From Hyphomicrobiaceae bacterium (GTDB lineage Bacteria; Pseudomonadota; Alphaproteobacteria; Rhizobiales; Hyphomicrobiaceae), in NCBI GenBank assembly GCA_025359185.1, contig JANYHF010000019.1, positions 1 to 64,000 of the forward strand: 64,000 nt of DNA, in the 5' to 3' direction. The position numbers and the translations under genes were made by a program. Each line of letters opens with the position of its first letter. The stretch's first letter is position 1. Below, piece by piece: positions 37,111 through 46,227 of the stretch. The notes beneath the pieces were generated by a model. It did not search any database, was not told where the DNA came from, and worked only from the letters and a program-made list of their open reading frames with translations.

Positions 37111-39764
37111 CCCCCCACCGGATTCAACGTGCCGGCCTTGAACAACCCCGTCGCGCCTTCGGGGATCACGATGGTGAACTTGGTCGGCGCAGGGTCGGTT
37201 TCCATCTGGATGGTCCAGCGGCCGGGCGCGAGGCCGTCGGCCCCGAACCGGCCCGCGCCGTTGGTGAAGATGGCGATCTGCTTGGCCGGGTTGGCTTCTG
37301 GCGATGCGGTTCCCGTCAGCAGCGCAATCGGCTCGCCCGCCGCGTTCTGTAGCGTGCCATAGGCTGAGACGGACTCGGACGATCCCACCTCCAGCGCATA
37401 GCCCGCTCGCAACGGCGGCATGAGATCGAACGCGCCCTGGCCGAGGCTGTAGCCCACCGGCAGATCGGCGACATCGACGGCGAGGCTGGCGGGCGAATAG
37501 GCCGGCAGATCGCGCACCAGCGCCGGGCCGAACGCGTCGGACGAGGCGCGCGGATTGTCGGGATCACCCACGGTGATCCGCTTGCCTGCAATCGACTTGT
37601 GCGGATAGACGATGGCAAAGCCGTTGCCCCGGATGGGCGCGCCAAAGGCCACATGCCCGTCCGCAAAGGCGATGGCCGAGCCAACATGCAGCGACGTGCG
37701 CTGACTGCCGCGTGCCAGCGCCGGATTGCCCGCACTGATGCCGTTGAAGCCGGAGCGCTGGCTGAGCCGCGCCTCCAGCCGGTTGCCCGAGTATCCCACC
37801 CCGGCGGCCAGCGCGCCGTTGTCGTCGCCTGTGTTGTCGGAGACATCGACGGTGCCGGACCATTGATCGGCACCGAAGCGCCGTTCGGTGGTCGCTGACA
37901 GGTCTGCTGTCCGGCTGCGCGTGTCGGCGCTGGCGGCGACTTGCGTGTGCTCATCGGCGCGCATATTGACGTGGAACCCGGCGTGCCATTCGCCCGCATC
38001 GCTGCTGGTGCTGAGTTGTGCATCGTTGCTGTAACCGCCCGACAGGCTGCCGCTCATCGTATCGGTCAGCGGCGACGACACGGTCAAATCAAGGCCGTAG
38101 CGGTTGCCGGTGAAGGTGTAGGGCTGAGCGACCGCGGCTGGATTGGCGATGGTGTAGTGGCCAGACAGGTTGGCAGAAATGGTTTCTGTGATGGGTGCGG
38201 AGTAGGTGCCATCGAAGCGCCAGGAATAGTCATATTGCGGATAGATGACGTCGCCGGCGGTGGCGAGATACTGGCCCGGCTCACGAAATGTTGCGGAGCG
38301 GAAATCGGCGCTGAGGCCGACGGATTCACGCCCCGTCTTGCTGCTGCGCATGAGCAATTTGGTGTTGGCCAACGTCCAGGCCGCGCGCGCGCCAAAGCCG
38401 GTGCCGCTCTTGCTGAGGCTGACCGCGCCGCCCAGCGAGGCAAAACCCAGCGGCAGCGCCGTCAGAATGCGGCTGCCAGCCTCGCCGCCTTCGCTGTCCG
38501 CCTGCATCTGCACTTCGCCGGTCAGCGTATTGGTCAGTCCACGCCGGTAGTGGCCCGCGCCCGTCACGATGCCGCTACGATAGACGCGCTCATCATTGGC
38601 CGTGAAGGACGGCACGCCGCCGGTCACCGCCCACTGTGATTCTCCAACCGCCAAAAGCGCGCCGTCAAAAAACGCTGTGAACGACTGGCTGTGGGTGACG
38701 CCCGTGTCATCCGTGATCTTCAGGATGATATCGTTGGCGCCCGATTGCAGCGGGATGTCGGCTAGGTCATACGGCCCCGCCTCCAGATGCAGGTGTTTGA
38801 CGGCGATGCCGTTGATAATGACGTCAACGTCCGAAGGCCGGTCCAGCTTGAAGGCTGATCCGGCCGTGGGCGAGGTGATGCTGCCCGGCGCCAGCTTGGC
38901 GGAGGAGCGCTCGATGCTGATCCCTAGAGTTTCGCCCGGCGACTGAAAATCCGTCCCCAGCGCTTCGACATCACCGAACTCGAAACGCAAAAGATCTTCG
39001 GGGCGGTCATAGATCGCGCGGGTAAAATGGCGCTTGAGGCCGCCGGTATGGTCGTTGAGACAGATGGCGCCGGTCGGGCAGACGAACTCGGCGCCGCTGC
39101 TTTGATAGGCCCAATCGCCCTCGACGGCGACCTCCCCGATGCGGAACACCGGCTTGGCGTCGAGGCTGAGGGCGTCGTTGCCGGTCGAGTCCCAATCATG
39201 ATCGATGCCGCCATCGAGATTGACGTAACCCGCGATCGTGGCCGGGCTGGCGGCATTGGCGCTGGTGCCGCGCAGGCCTGAGCGCGCTCCACCCAATGAC
39301 AACTTGCCGGTGCTGCGGTCGTCGGGCTTAGGGGCATACACCAGGGCGAGATTGGCGGGGTCAAACGAGAGATTGAAGCCAGCCGCCTTGAGGGCGTCGA
39401 GAGGCACATAACCGCCGGTATCGCCCACGCCGTTCAGGCGCTTGATGGCATCCGCCGCCAGGACGGTCTTCAGCATCCCGGCAAGCACGGTCTTTTGCAC
39501 CAGCACCGTATCGCCCGGATTGATCCGCACGGCGATGGTGCCGATTTCCTGTTTGCCCAGGTTAAACGGCACCGACATGCTGATGGGTTTGTCTGACGGG
39601 TTCAGCCTGGCGGAGAAGGTTTTGGCATACTCAGGTTCGGCAGCTACAGCGGATGGGATACTCAGTAGGCCAAGTAACAGCAAAGCTGCCGGCACGAGGC
39701 AAAGACTCAGCGTGCGAAGCGCACAGCGCCCGCGAGTCCCTGACTTGGTGGCAGCCAAAAGCAT
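37107..39764 (-). CDS. fimbrial outer-membrane usher
   Basis: The 885-residue protein has a signal peptide (RTLSLCLVPAALLLLGLLSI to AVAAEPEY). An N-terminal domain with YVPLDALKAAGFNLSFD follows. The central beta-barrel/plug includes DVDVIINGIAVKHLHLEAGPYDLADIP in segments, a hallmark of PapC/FimD ushers. The C-terminal part has the typical GRFGADGLAPGRW block. It forms the outer-membrane pore through which pilin-chaperone complexes are assembled. The ATG at 39764 has a GGAA upstream and gives a proper signal peptide; the GTG at 39803 does not. It lies between the chaperone and the tip adhesin genes. Confidence 0.9.
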   Translation of the reverse strand: MLLAATKSGTRGRCALRTLSLCLVPAALLLLGLLSIPSAVAAEPEYAKTFSARLNPSDKPISMSVPFNLGKQEIGTIAVRINPGDTVLVQKTVLAGMLKTVLAADAIKRLNGVGDTGGYVPLDALKAAGFNLSFDPANLALVYAPKPDDRSTGKLSLGGARSGLRGTSANAASPATIAGYVNLDGGIDHDWDSTGNDALSLDAKPVFRIGEVAVEGDWAYQSSGAEFVCPTGAICLNDHTGGLKRHFTRAIYDRPEDLLRFEFGDVEALGTDFQSPGETLGISIERSSAKLAPGSITSPTAGSAFKLDRPSDVDVIINGIAVKHLHLEAGPYDLADIPLQSGANDIILKITDDTGVTHSQSFTAFFDGALLAVGESQWAVTGGVPSFTANDERVYRSGIVTGAGHYRRGLTNTLTGEVQMQADSEGGEAGSRILTALPLGFASLGGAVSLSKSGTGFGARAAWTLANTKLLMRSSKTGRESVGLSADFRSATFREPGQYLATAGDVIYPQYDYSWRFDGTYSAPITETISANLSGHYTIANPAAVAQPYTFTGNRYGLDLTVSSPLTDTMSGSLSGGYSNDAQLSTSSDAGEWHAGFHVNMRADEHTQVAASADTRSRTADLSATTERRFGADQWSGTVDVSDNTGDDNGALAAGVGYSGNRLEARLSQRSGFNGISAGNPALARGSQRTSLHVGSAIAFADGHVAFGAPIRGNGFAIVYPHKSIAGKRITVGDPDNPRASSDAFGPALVRDLPAYSPASLAVDVADLPVGYSLGQGAFDLMPPLRAGYALEVGSSESVSAYGTLQNAAGEPIALLTGTASPEANPAKQIAIFTNGAGRFGADGLAPGRWTIQMETDPAPTKFTIVIPEGATGLFKAGTLNPVGG

Positions 39765-39830
39765 TCGACGGTTCCAGTCGCGTGGCAGATCGAAGTTTGA
39801 CACGGGGGTACTGGAAAAGGCGTTTACGTC

Positions 39831-40568
39831 TTAACGGGCAGGCGTGTAGTCCAGGCGGGCCTGAATTTTGCTGGCCCCGGCTGGCAGTTCATCAGGCAAT
39901 ATAAACACACGGCGTTTGCCCGGCTGGACGATACCGATGCCGATCTTTTGCAAGATATCGCCCGACTCATAGGTCTTTGACCAAGTCCCGGCGCTGACGT
40001 GGATCACCGCGTTTTCCAGATTGGCGTGGACTTTGGACGCATTCTCCACCGTGATCGTGGCATGGCGTTTGCCTTGCGCGTCGGCGGCAACGCCAGTGCT
40101 GGCAAGCCGGAGGCTGGGTTTGCCATTTGGCGGGGCCACGTTCACGACCACGCCAAAGCTCGATACGATCTGCACGCCGTTTCGGTTTTTGTCTATCTTC
40201 ACAGGGATCTGTGTGACCGACAGCATGTAGCTGCGGCTGCGGTCAAGATTGGGTTCGCCAACCCATTGCAGGCGGAACAACTGCGTGCCGCCCGCTGGGA
40301 TCATGGCTTGGGGCGGAAAGACGAGGAATTCTTCTCCGGCTGGGCTGGTCTTGGTGACGCCATTCTGGTCGATGTCCAGCTTTTGCAGCGACGTTTCGAC
40401 AGGAATTGGGGCCGAGCCGTTGTTGGTCACGGTAATCTGTGTGCGGCCCGCATTGCCCACCGAGGTCATCTCGACGTGGTTCGGTGAAACGGACATTGCG
40501 TGTGCAGATGATACTGTCAGGCTGACAAGGGCCGCAAGAGCCATTGCGCGGAAAATAGTCGTAACCAT
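39831..40568 (-). CDS. periplasmic fimbrial chaperone (PapD-like)
   Basis: The 245-residue protein has a signal peptide ending near SSAHAMS. The two immunoglobulin-like domains of pilus chaperones follow. The first has VEMTSVGNAGRTQITVTNNG, the chaperone motif FLVFPPQAMIPAGGTQLFRLQW in two blocks, and the conserved arginine near RSYMLSVTQIP. It binds pilin subunits in the periplasm and caps them by donor-strand complementation. It fits the archaic (Csu-type) branch. Its gene follows the major pilin with a terminator-like hairpin in between. Confidence 0.9.
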   Translation of the reverse strand: MVTTIFRAMALAALVSLTVSSAHAMSVSPNHVEMTSVGNAGRTQITVTNNGSAPIPVETSLQKLDIDQNGVTKTSPAGEEFLVFPPQAMIPAGGTQLFRLQWVGEPNLDRSRSYMLSVTQIPVKIDKNRNGVQIVSSFGVVVNVAPPNGKPSLRLASTGVAADAQGKRHATITVENASKVHANLENAVIHVSAGTWSKTYESGDILQKIGIGIVQPGKRRVFILPDELPAGASKIQARLDYTPAR

Positions 40569-40598
40569 CTCGGCACTCCAAGCGGAAGGGTTTGGGTG

Positions 40599-40639
40599 AA
40601 AAAACCGGCCGGTGCACGCTTGCGCGCAGACCGGCCGGG
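40599..40639 (-). terminator. terminator/attenuator between pilin and chaperone genes
   Basis: Read on the minus strand, CCGGCCGG arms enclose about 18 bases and are followed by six T residues, shortly after the pilin stop. Such a partial terminator would keep the pilin message in excess of the assembly genes, a known feature of pilus operons. The stem could also form with its own palindromic halves. Confidence 0.6.
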
Positions 40640-40653
40640 TAAAAGCCTCCCGA

Positions 40654-41217
40654 TCACGTACTCGGCGTGATCGTTACAGTGAGGGTGTCAACATAGTGAC
40701 CAACGGCGAGCGGATTGCCGGACACGTCGAGGATGGGAGTGACGCTTACCGTGAGTGCGGTGTTCGCCAAGCTACCGTCTGTGATCAGTCCCGCAGCGGT
40801 CTGTGCAGTCGATGCACCGGCCGTACCATTGGTCGTCAGATTGGCGATGGCGCCAACGCCCGCAACAACCAAGTCCGCAGAGTAGTCGATTCGGCCAAGG
40901 CTGCCCGAGGGCGGTGAACCTGGACGCGTAACGCCGCCGTTCAGTGTCGAGAGACTGAACGTCGCTTTCAAGTTGCACGTAACCGTGCCGACGCCCGTCG
41001 CCGGGATCGCAGTCGTACTTCCGATAGCGTTCCCGGAGATCGGGATCGTCACTGTGTTGGCAGCAGCGGCACCCGTGCTCAAACTGCAAGTGGGAGACAC
41101 GTCAGCCTGCAGGGGAATATTCTGGCTAACGGGTGTCCCTAGTGTCTGAGCAAAAGCCCCACTGACGCCAAACAACGAAAACACCGCAACGGCGGCTAGT
41201 ACGATTACCTTTTTCAT
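40654..41217 (-). CDS. major pilin of an archaic chaperone-usher pilus
   Basis: The 187-residue protein has a clear signal peptide (MKKVIVLAAVAVFSLFG to GAFAQ). A beta-rich body follows with two cysteines in PTCSLS and VTCNLK, expected to form a disulfide. It ends LAVGHYVDTLTVTITPST, the strand motif of SCPU-like/fimbrial pilins. A GGAG sits nine bases before the ATG. As the first and smallest pilus gene, ahead of a terminator-like hairpin, it is the likely major subunit. Four genes (pilin, chaperone, usher, tip) make a minimal complete system. Confidence 0.82.
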   Translation of the reverse strand: MKKVIVLAAVAVFSLFGVSGAFAQTLGTPVSQNIPLQADVSPTCSLSTGAAAANTVTIPISGNAIGSTTAIPATGVGTVTCNLKATFSLSTLNGGVTRPGSPPSGSLGRIDYSADLVVAGVGAIANLTTNGTAGASTAQTAAGLITDGSLANTALTVSVTPILDVSGNPLAVGHYVDTLTVTITPST

Positions 41218-41648
41218 GTATGCCCACTCCTCATGAAAGGACCCTTGGACCGCAGTCCTAAGCGAGCCCCTGGTTACACAACAATCGAACCGCGCATGGC
41301 CTACAGCCTGGCGGCGTACGCACAACAACACCTTGCCGGACGTGCTCCTCGCCCGTCCGATCGCAAGCTCTGAAACTGTCAGTAGGCGCATGACGCGCTT
41401 TGGGTTCCGGTGTGGTTTTCGGCGTGGCACTGCGTCCGGAGCTCGCTGGCCCCGTGGATCATCCGTCTACACACTCACAAGACCCCCCATGGACCCGGAC
41501 CGGGCGCACAACACCGCGCCAGCCGAATGGGCCAGACCGGCGACTGCTGAAACCAAGTGAGCCGGGCCGATACGTAAAATGACGGAACACAGTTTCGAAC
41601 TGGTTAAAGCAACCCAGAGTTTATTCTCCGCGGCGCGGCGGCCGCCTG
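41218..41648. other. gene-free region upstream of the pilus operon
   Basis: About 430 bases separate the pilin start from the DUF1045 stop. No open frame with coding character was found. The region should contain the pilus promoter and any regulator sites. I saw no clear sigma-54 or other recognisable promoter motif, and no strong terminator for DUF1045. Confidence 0.5.
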
Positions 41649-42344
41649 TCAGACTTGGGCGAACGCGAACCTATGAAGCAACTCGAAGCGCGCGGTGCGG
41701 GCCGGTTGCTTGAAGATGGCGATACCGTCAATCCTGACCGGTACGTCCACTGGGGCGTATAGCGTGCGTAGGGTTTCGGTGATGGGAGCCAACTGGTCCA
41801 ATGACAGCGGCCCTGCCAAGGTCATATGAAAGCGGAACTCTTCAAAGACATAAGGGTAGCCCCAGGCGTCGAGGTAGACGAGTTGCGTCGTTGTCATCGG
41901 AACTTTCAGCCGCCGGTCGCGGTCAGCGGCTGACAAGGGCGCGCGAAAGCTGTCGAAATCGCACACGCAATCGACCGCGAACGGTTCGAGCGCCGCTGGC
42001 GCAACTTCCGGGATCAAGGCGACGAACCGCTCCAGCGTCGCAATCTTCAGGTGTCCCAAAGGCAGGGGCGGTTGCCTAGCGGCAAAATCGGCAGCGGCGG
42101 CCAGCAACTGGGCTTCGGTCTTGCGGGCGGCGAGCTCGAACGGCGCTTTCAGCGTGGCGTGGAAACCGTAGCGCGCGGGTTCGGAAAAGGCGCCGGCCGC
42201 CAGCGCCACGCGTAACGGCTCGAAGGGCTGGGGCCTTGCGTCCGGTTCGGCGGGATCATAGCCAACAACGCGGCAGCCAAAGCGCCACAGCGCCGATGTT
42301 ACGGCCGGCATGGAGTAGATGGCGTAACGCGGCGTGCCGGTCAT
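41649..42344 (-). CDS. DUF1045 (2H phosphoesterase-like) protein
   Basis: The 231-residue protein begins RYAIYSMP and has two HxTx motifs, HATLKAPF and HMTLAGP, the double-histidine pattern of the 2H phosphoesterase superfamily. Overall it matches DUF1045, members of which are found in phosphonate-degradation operons (TIGR03223). The likely chemistry is hydrolysis of a cyclic or linear phosphoester. No phn genes are nearby, so a phosphonate role is not supported here. The ATG at 42344 is used; an ATG at 42362 would add six residues. Confidence 0.85.
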   Translation of the reverse strand: MTGTPRYAIYSMPAVTSALWRFGCRVVGYDPAEPDARPQPFEPLRVALAAGAFSEPARYGFHATLKAPFELAARKTEAQLLAAAADFAARQPPLPLGHLKIATLERFVALIPEVAPAALEPFAVDCVCDFDSFRAPLSAADRDRRLKVPMTTTQLVYLDAWGYPYVFEEFRFHMTLAGPLSLDQLAPITETLRTLYAPVDVPVRIDGIAIFKQPARTARFELLHRFAFAQV

Positions 42345-42516
42345 GGGGTGAAATCCCGTCATCCCGCCCGCGGTATAATGCTACTATTACGGTGCGCCGC
42401 GGGCGCGGGGCCTTGTGCATCAGAAAGGTGCAGGAGCCGCGAGTACGATCCCGGATCAGCACTGCACGATAAGGATGCTGCAGTGCATCCGGGACGACGG
42501 CGGAGGGGCGTTAAAA

Positions 42517-42870
42517 TCAGTCCAGCGCTGCCGTGACCATGATTTCGACAGTATATTCGGGGCCAGCGAGCTTGGCTTCCACGGTGGCGCGGGCGGGCGT
42601 GTTGCCCGGTGATACCCACTTGTCCCACTCGGCGTTCATTTCGGCAAATTTCGAGATGTCGGCAAGCCAGATGTTGGTGGTGATGAGCTTGGCTTTGCTG
42701 GTGCCGGCCTCTTTCAGCAGGCGGTCGATGTTGGCAAGGATGTCCTTGGTCTGCTCGCCAACGCTTTTGCCCTTAGCGGCGCCGGCGACCTGGCCTGCCA
42801 GATAGACCATGTTGCCATGGACGACGCCTTGGCTCATGCGCGGGCCAACTTCGAGACGCTTGATGGGCAT
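42517..42870 (-). CDS. RidA family protein (enamine/imine deaminase)
   Basis: The 117-residue protein is of the YjgF/YER057c/UK114 type. VYLAGQVAG near the N-terminus and PARATVEAKLAGPEYTVEI near the C-terminus contain the conserved arginine that binds the substrate carboxylate. RidA proteins hydrolyse reactive 2-aminoacrylate formed by PLP dehydratases, and this genome has such a dehydratase at 15.2 kb. AGGAT lies eight bases before the ATG. It may be of a non-RidA subfamily since the signature is not the archetypal one. Confidence 0.87.
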   Translation of the reverse strand: MPIKRLEVGPRMSQGVVHGNMVYLAGQVAGAAKGKSVGEQTKDILANIDRLLKEAGTSKAKLITTNIWLADISKFAEMNAEWDKWVSPGNTPARATVEAKLAGPEYTVEIMVTAALD

Positions 42871-42946
42871 GGGAGTGTATCCTGTTTTCGAGGGAAGACA
42901 CGATCATAGCCGAGGGCGCGTGGCGGCAACAAGTCACTTGAGTCGC

Positions 42947-42982
42947 AAAAAAAAGGACGGCGCCGTTGCCGGGGCCGTCCTT
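42947..42982 (-). terminator. intrinsic terminator after the DUF1127 gene
   Basis: On the minus strand AAGGACGGC pairs with GCCGTCCTT around a 12-base loop and is followed by a run of T residues. It lies 27 bases after the DUF1127 stop. Confidence 0.85.
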
Positions 42983-43009
42983 CGGAATGACTGCAAGGCC
43001 CCCTCGCTT

Positions 43010-43258
43010 CTAGCGGCGGGCGATGACGCTCAGGGCCGGCAAATCGGCAAACCCCGCGATGCGGGGGACATCGGCGCGGATGACGCCGATGTCGGCAAGG
43101 TCGCGGTCCGACATGCTGGACAGCTCCGCCAAGACGCGGCGGCGTTCGGCGCGGGCGCTGAGATAGCCACGAATGGCGTTGAAACGGTCCGAGAAGCCTT
43201 CGGCGACAACGGTCATTGCGCCAGCGCGGCTCTGCATTGTGGTGTGGTTCATGCTCAT
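43010..43258 (-). CDS. DUF1127 (YjiS-like) small protein
   Basis: The 82-residue protein ends in the DUF1127 pattern RRRVLAELSSMSDRDLADIGVIRADV. Such arginine-rich small proteins bind RNA or membranes and affect RNA turnover or phosphate and carbon metabolism in alphaproteobacteria. GGAG lies eight bases before the ATG, and a strong intrinsic terminator follows the gene, so it is a monocistronic unit. The N-terminal 30 residues are variable. The precise role here is unknown. Confidence 0.85.
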   Translation of the reverse strand: MSMNHTTMQSRAGAMTVVAEGFSDRFNAIRGYLSARAERRRVLAELSSMSDRDLADIGVIRADVPRIAGFADLPALSVIARR

Positions 43259-43433
43259 GATCTTAGCTCCGATCGTCAGCGTGCGGGCCCGGTGGGCTAC
43301 CGCTTGTTTTGCTGTTTGTTGTGCGATGCAACATTTCTACCTGGACAGCCCCCAAAAGTCAATCCTCGGGCCGCTCTGTTGCCATGCGCCAATCGCATGG
43401 CTTCACCAGAATAACCGTCACATTTTCCCAAAA

Positions 43434-44471
43434 TTAACCCTTTTCGGCTAAGGGAGCCAAAGATTCTGGCAATAAACGCATAGCGAGGTCAACCGTTTCG
43501 CGGATGCCGACGCAGGCCGCATGGCGGGCGAGCCAGGTCTCCGTCTCATGCGCACCGGCTTCGAACAGTTTGTCCGTGGTGGCGCGGTCGGGCCGCAAGC
43601 GGCTGATTTCCGGCAATGTTCCGGTGTAGTGTCCGGCCTCGATGAGATGAAAGCGGTGCTGCGCCACGCGCTTGCGCTCGCGCGATACTAGAATGCTTTG
43701 CGGTCCCGCCATCGCCTGGCGGATCGAGAGAATCTCACGCACATCGCGCAGCAGTGGTTGGTTGAATGTGATGCGGTTGATCTGGCTGAGAATATCAACC
43801 GACTGCGTCGGCACCGGATCGCGCGTCGCGGGTGTTAGCAGCACCACTAAAGTGTCGTGCGCGCGGGAATCGCGGGCCAACGTCACCAGATCGGGGTTTG
43901 CCGAAAAGCCGCCGTCCCAATAACTGTTCTCGCCGATTTTCACGGCCCTGTAGAGCATCGGCAGGCAGGCCGAGGCGAGCACAACATCGACAGTGAGTTC
44001 ATGGCGGGTGAACAGCCGGGCGTGGCCAGTCGAGGCGTCGGTGGCGGCGATCAGCAGCTCCACTTTGCCGTGCCTGGCGATGCCGTCGAAATCGATCAGT
44101 TCCGTCAACAGCTTGCGCAAGGGGTTGAAATCAAAGGGATTGAAGGTGTAGGGCGAGACCAGACCCGCGATCTGCGCCATGCTGGGGGCGCCGAACGGCT
44201 CGATCTTGCCAAGGCTCGCCAGCAACGGGTTCAGCATGTTGAAATCAGGCGGGGCCGACGTGATGATAGCATCCCAGACTTGGCGCAGCGATTGGCGCGC
44301 AGCTGCGGGGCCGCCGCTGACCAGGCCGCTAAGCATGGCCACGGCATTGACCGCGCCGGCGCTGGTGGCGCTGACGGTGTCAAAGCGGAAGCAGTCTGCT
44401 GCCAGTAGCCGGTCCAGCACGCCCCAAGTGAAGGCGCCGTGCGCGCCGCCGCCTTGCAGTGCCAGGTTCAT
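43434..44471 (-). CDS. patatin-like phospholipase with altered nucleophile elbow
   Basis: The 345-residue protein begins with the oxyanion block ALQGGGAHGAF. The nucleophile region is SATSAGAVNA (Ser37) and the catalytic aspartate lies in YWDGGFSANP. In most patatins the elbow is GxSxG; here the first glycine is Ala35, confirmed in the DNA. The rest of the catalytic dyad is present, so activity is still likely. It would hydrolyse membrane phospholipids. The ATG at 44471 is directly before the GGG block. A metallophosphoesterase gene lies about 100 bases upstream on the same strand. Confidence 0.85.
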   Translation of the reverse strand: MNLALQGGGAHGAFTWGVLDRLLAADCFRFDTVSATSAGAVNAVAMLSGLVSGGPAAARQSLRQVWDAIITSAPPDFNMLNPLLASLGKIEPFGAPSMAQIAGLVSPYTFNPFDFNPLRKLLTELIDFDGIARHGKVELLIAATDASTGHARLFTRHELTVDVVLASACLPMLYRAVKIGENSYWDGGFSANPDLVTLARDSRAHDTLVVLLTPATRDPVPTQSVDILSQINRITFNQPLLRDVREILSIRQAMAGPQSILVSRERKRVAQHRFHLIEAGHYTGTLPEISRLRPDRATTDKLFEAGAHETETWLARHAACVGIRETVDLAMRLLPESLAPLAEKG

Positions 44472-44572
44472 TTTTGATTTCGATGCTATCAAATCCGAAT
44501 GCCTCTGGTGTTCATGTTGCAATGCAACATGAAGGTGTACCCGACTCTGCCAAGATTGCCAAATCGTGGCCA

Positions 44573-45493
44573 TCAGGGGGCCAAATGCAAACGCTCGATC
44601 TCGTGCATTTGCCCGTCAGGGCCGTACTGGCGACCCGTCAGGCCGATGCGCCAACCGTCGCCCGCGGGCACAATAGTCAGGAGATTGTAACGCGCGGATG
44701 GCGCATGGCTGTCCGGATGCATACTGGCCGAAGGCACGCCCACGACCGGGATGCGGCCCCGGAGACCTTGCGCAAAGGCCAGCATTGGTCGGTGGTTGTG
44801 GCCATGCAACACAAGCTCGGCACCCTCGCAGGCAAGACTCTCGGCCATTTCGGCCGCATCCTCAAGGCCGCGCGACGCGCTCGCCTGGCCTGGCAGCGGC
44901 GGATGGTGGATCAGCACCACCCGGCAAAACCCGTCGTCACCGAGCGTGCTGAGCAGATGACCCAGCGCCCGCCGCTGGCTTTTGCCCAGCCGTCCGGTGG
45001 CCCAAAGTGGCGGCGTCGGCACCGCTGTCGAGGTGCCGATCAGCGCGATCCGGCCATAGGTTTTCACGAACGGGAACCCGGCATGGTGGCCTTGCGACGG
45101 ACCCGACGCCTGGCCAGTGCCGGGCGCGTTGGAGCACATATAGTCGCGCCAGGGCCCGAAATCCGACGCGCCGCGCCGCCAGCCGTAAACATCGTGATTG
45201 CCGGGAATGGTAGTAACCCGCTCCGGCGTCCCAAGCGTGTTCAGCCACTCCCGCGCGGCGATGAGTTCCTGGGGCATCCCCATATTGACGAGATCGCCCG
45301 TGACGGCGATGTGGTCGGGACGCTGGGCGAGCAGATCGGCTGTGAGCAAGTCGAGCACTTCACGGCGGTGGAGGAACCGGCGCTGGCGAACCCAGTTGAC
45401 GAGGGCGAGCGCGCGTTTTGGCGTCAGATCGGCAAGCCGGGGTGCTGGCAACGGCGCCAGATGGATATCGGACAGGTGGGCAAGGGTGAACAT
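44573..45493 (-). CDS. calcineurin-like metallophosphoesterase
   Basis: The 306-residue protein carries all five phosphoesterase blocks: AHLSDIHLAP, VTGDLVNMG, PGNHDVYG, LIHHPPLPG and LHGHNHRP. It resembles the CpdA/Icc cyclic-nucleotide phosphodiesterase group. It is probably a cytosolic dinuclear-metal enzyme. The ATG at 45493 directly precedes the first block. It is divergent from the NUDIX gene and may form a transcript with the patatin gene. Confidence 0.87.
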   Translation of the reverse strand: MFTLAHLSDIHLAPLPAPRLADLTPKRALALVNWVRQRRFLHRREVLDLLTADLLAQRPDHIAVTGDLVNMGMPQELIAAREWLNTLGTPERVTTIPGNHDVYGWRRGASDFGPWRDYMCSNAPGTGQASGPSQGHHAGFPFVKTYGRIALIGTSTAVPTPPLWATGRLGKSQRRALGHLLSTLGDDGFCRVVLIHHPPLPGQASASRGLEDAAEMAESLACEGAELVLHGHNHRPMLAFAQGLRGRIPVVGVPSASMHPDSHAPSARYNLLTIVPAGDGWRIGLTGRQYGPDGQMHEIERLHLAP

Positions 45494-45576
45494 GAGTGGC
45501 TGACGGCACGTCCCTGATGTGCAGAACGTTCTTAGCACAAACCTCTGCCAGTAACCCCTCTTTGGAAGACCAGTTG

Positions 45577-46038
45577 ATGCGGCCTGACAAAATCATTTCG
45601 GCGATGTTCCGGCCGTACTGGCGGATGCGCCGTGGCCTGACGCTCGGCGCGCAGGCCTGCGTGTTGGACGAGACCTCGCGCGTGCTGCTGATCAAGCATG
45701 GCTATCGGCGAGGCTGGCATTTTCCCGGCGGCGGCGTCGAGTGGGGCGAGACTGTAGAGTTTGCCCTGGGCCGCGAATTGCATGAGGAAACCGGCGTCGA
45801 ACTGACCGCCCCGGCCGAGCTGCATGGGTTGTTTGCCAATTTCGCGGCGTTTCCTGGCGATCACGTCGCGCTGTTCTTGGTCCGCCAGTGGTGCCGCCCC
45901 GCCGTGCCAGCCGCCAACGCCGAAATCATCGCTAGCGGCTGGTACGCCCGCGACGCGCTGCCCGCTGATGCAACCCCCGCCGTCGGCCGCAGACTCGCTG
46001 AAATTTTTGGTGACGAGGCCAAGCGGCAGCAGTGGTGA
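45577..46038 (+). CDS. NUDIX hydrolase
   Basis: The 153-residue protein contains the full NUDIX box: GGGVEWGETVEFALGREL followed by HEETGVEL. The surrounding fold is small and soluble. It should hydrolyse a nucleoside-diphosphate derivative in the cytosol. GGAAGA lies about eight bases before the ATG at 45577. The substrate cannot be predicted. The 190-base gap after it has no supported gene, although a minus-strand frame there looks faintly protein-like. Confidence 0.87.
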   Translation: MRPDKIISAMFRPYWRMRRGLTLGAQACVLDETSRVLLIKHGYRRGWHFPGGGVEWGETVEFALGRELHEETGVELTAPAELHGLFANFAAFPGDHVALFLVRQWCRPAVPAANAEIIASGWYARDALPADATPAVGRRLAEIFGDEAKRQQW

Positions 46039-46227
46039 CCAATCACCAGTTGCCGTTGGCCGGGGCGACTGAATCCAGCTTTCGCTGGGCAGTGCAATCG
46101 AGCCGTTCAAGGCGGCATTGACGAGGTCGGCGGAAACGAGGACAGGATTCGGGTTGGCGCTGATCTTGCATCCTTTGGGGACAGAGTTACTGGCGGAGGG
46201 CCGGTCCCGGCAGAGCGAGGATGCGCC

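Noticed and set aside
41333-41582. Small frames upstream of the pilin gene
   Set aside because: They are proline/arginine-rich with no ribosome binding site or homology, and are typical of GC-rich non-coding sequence.
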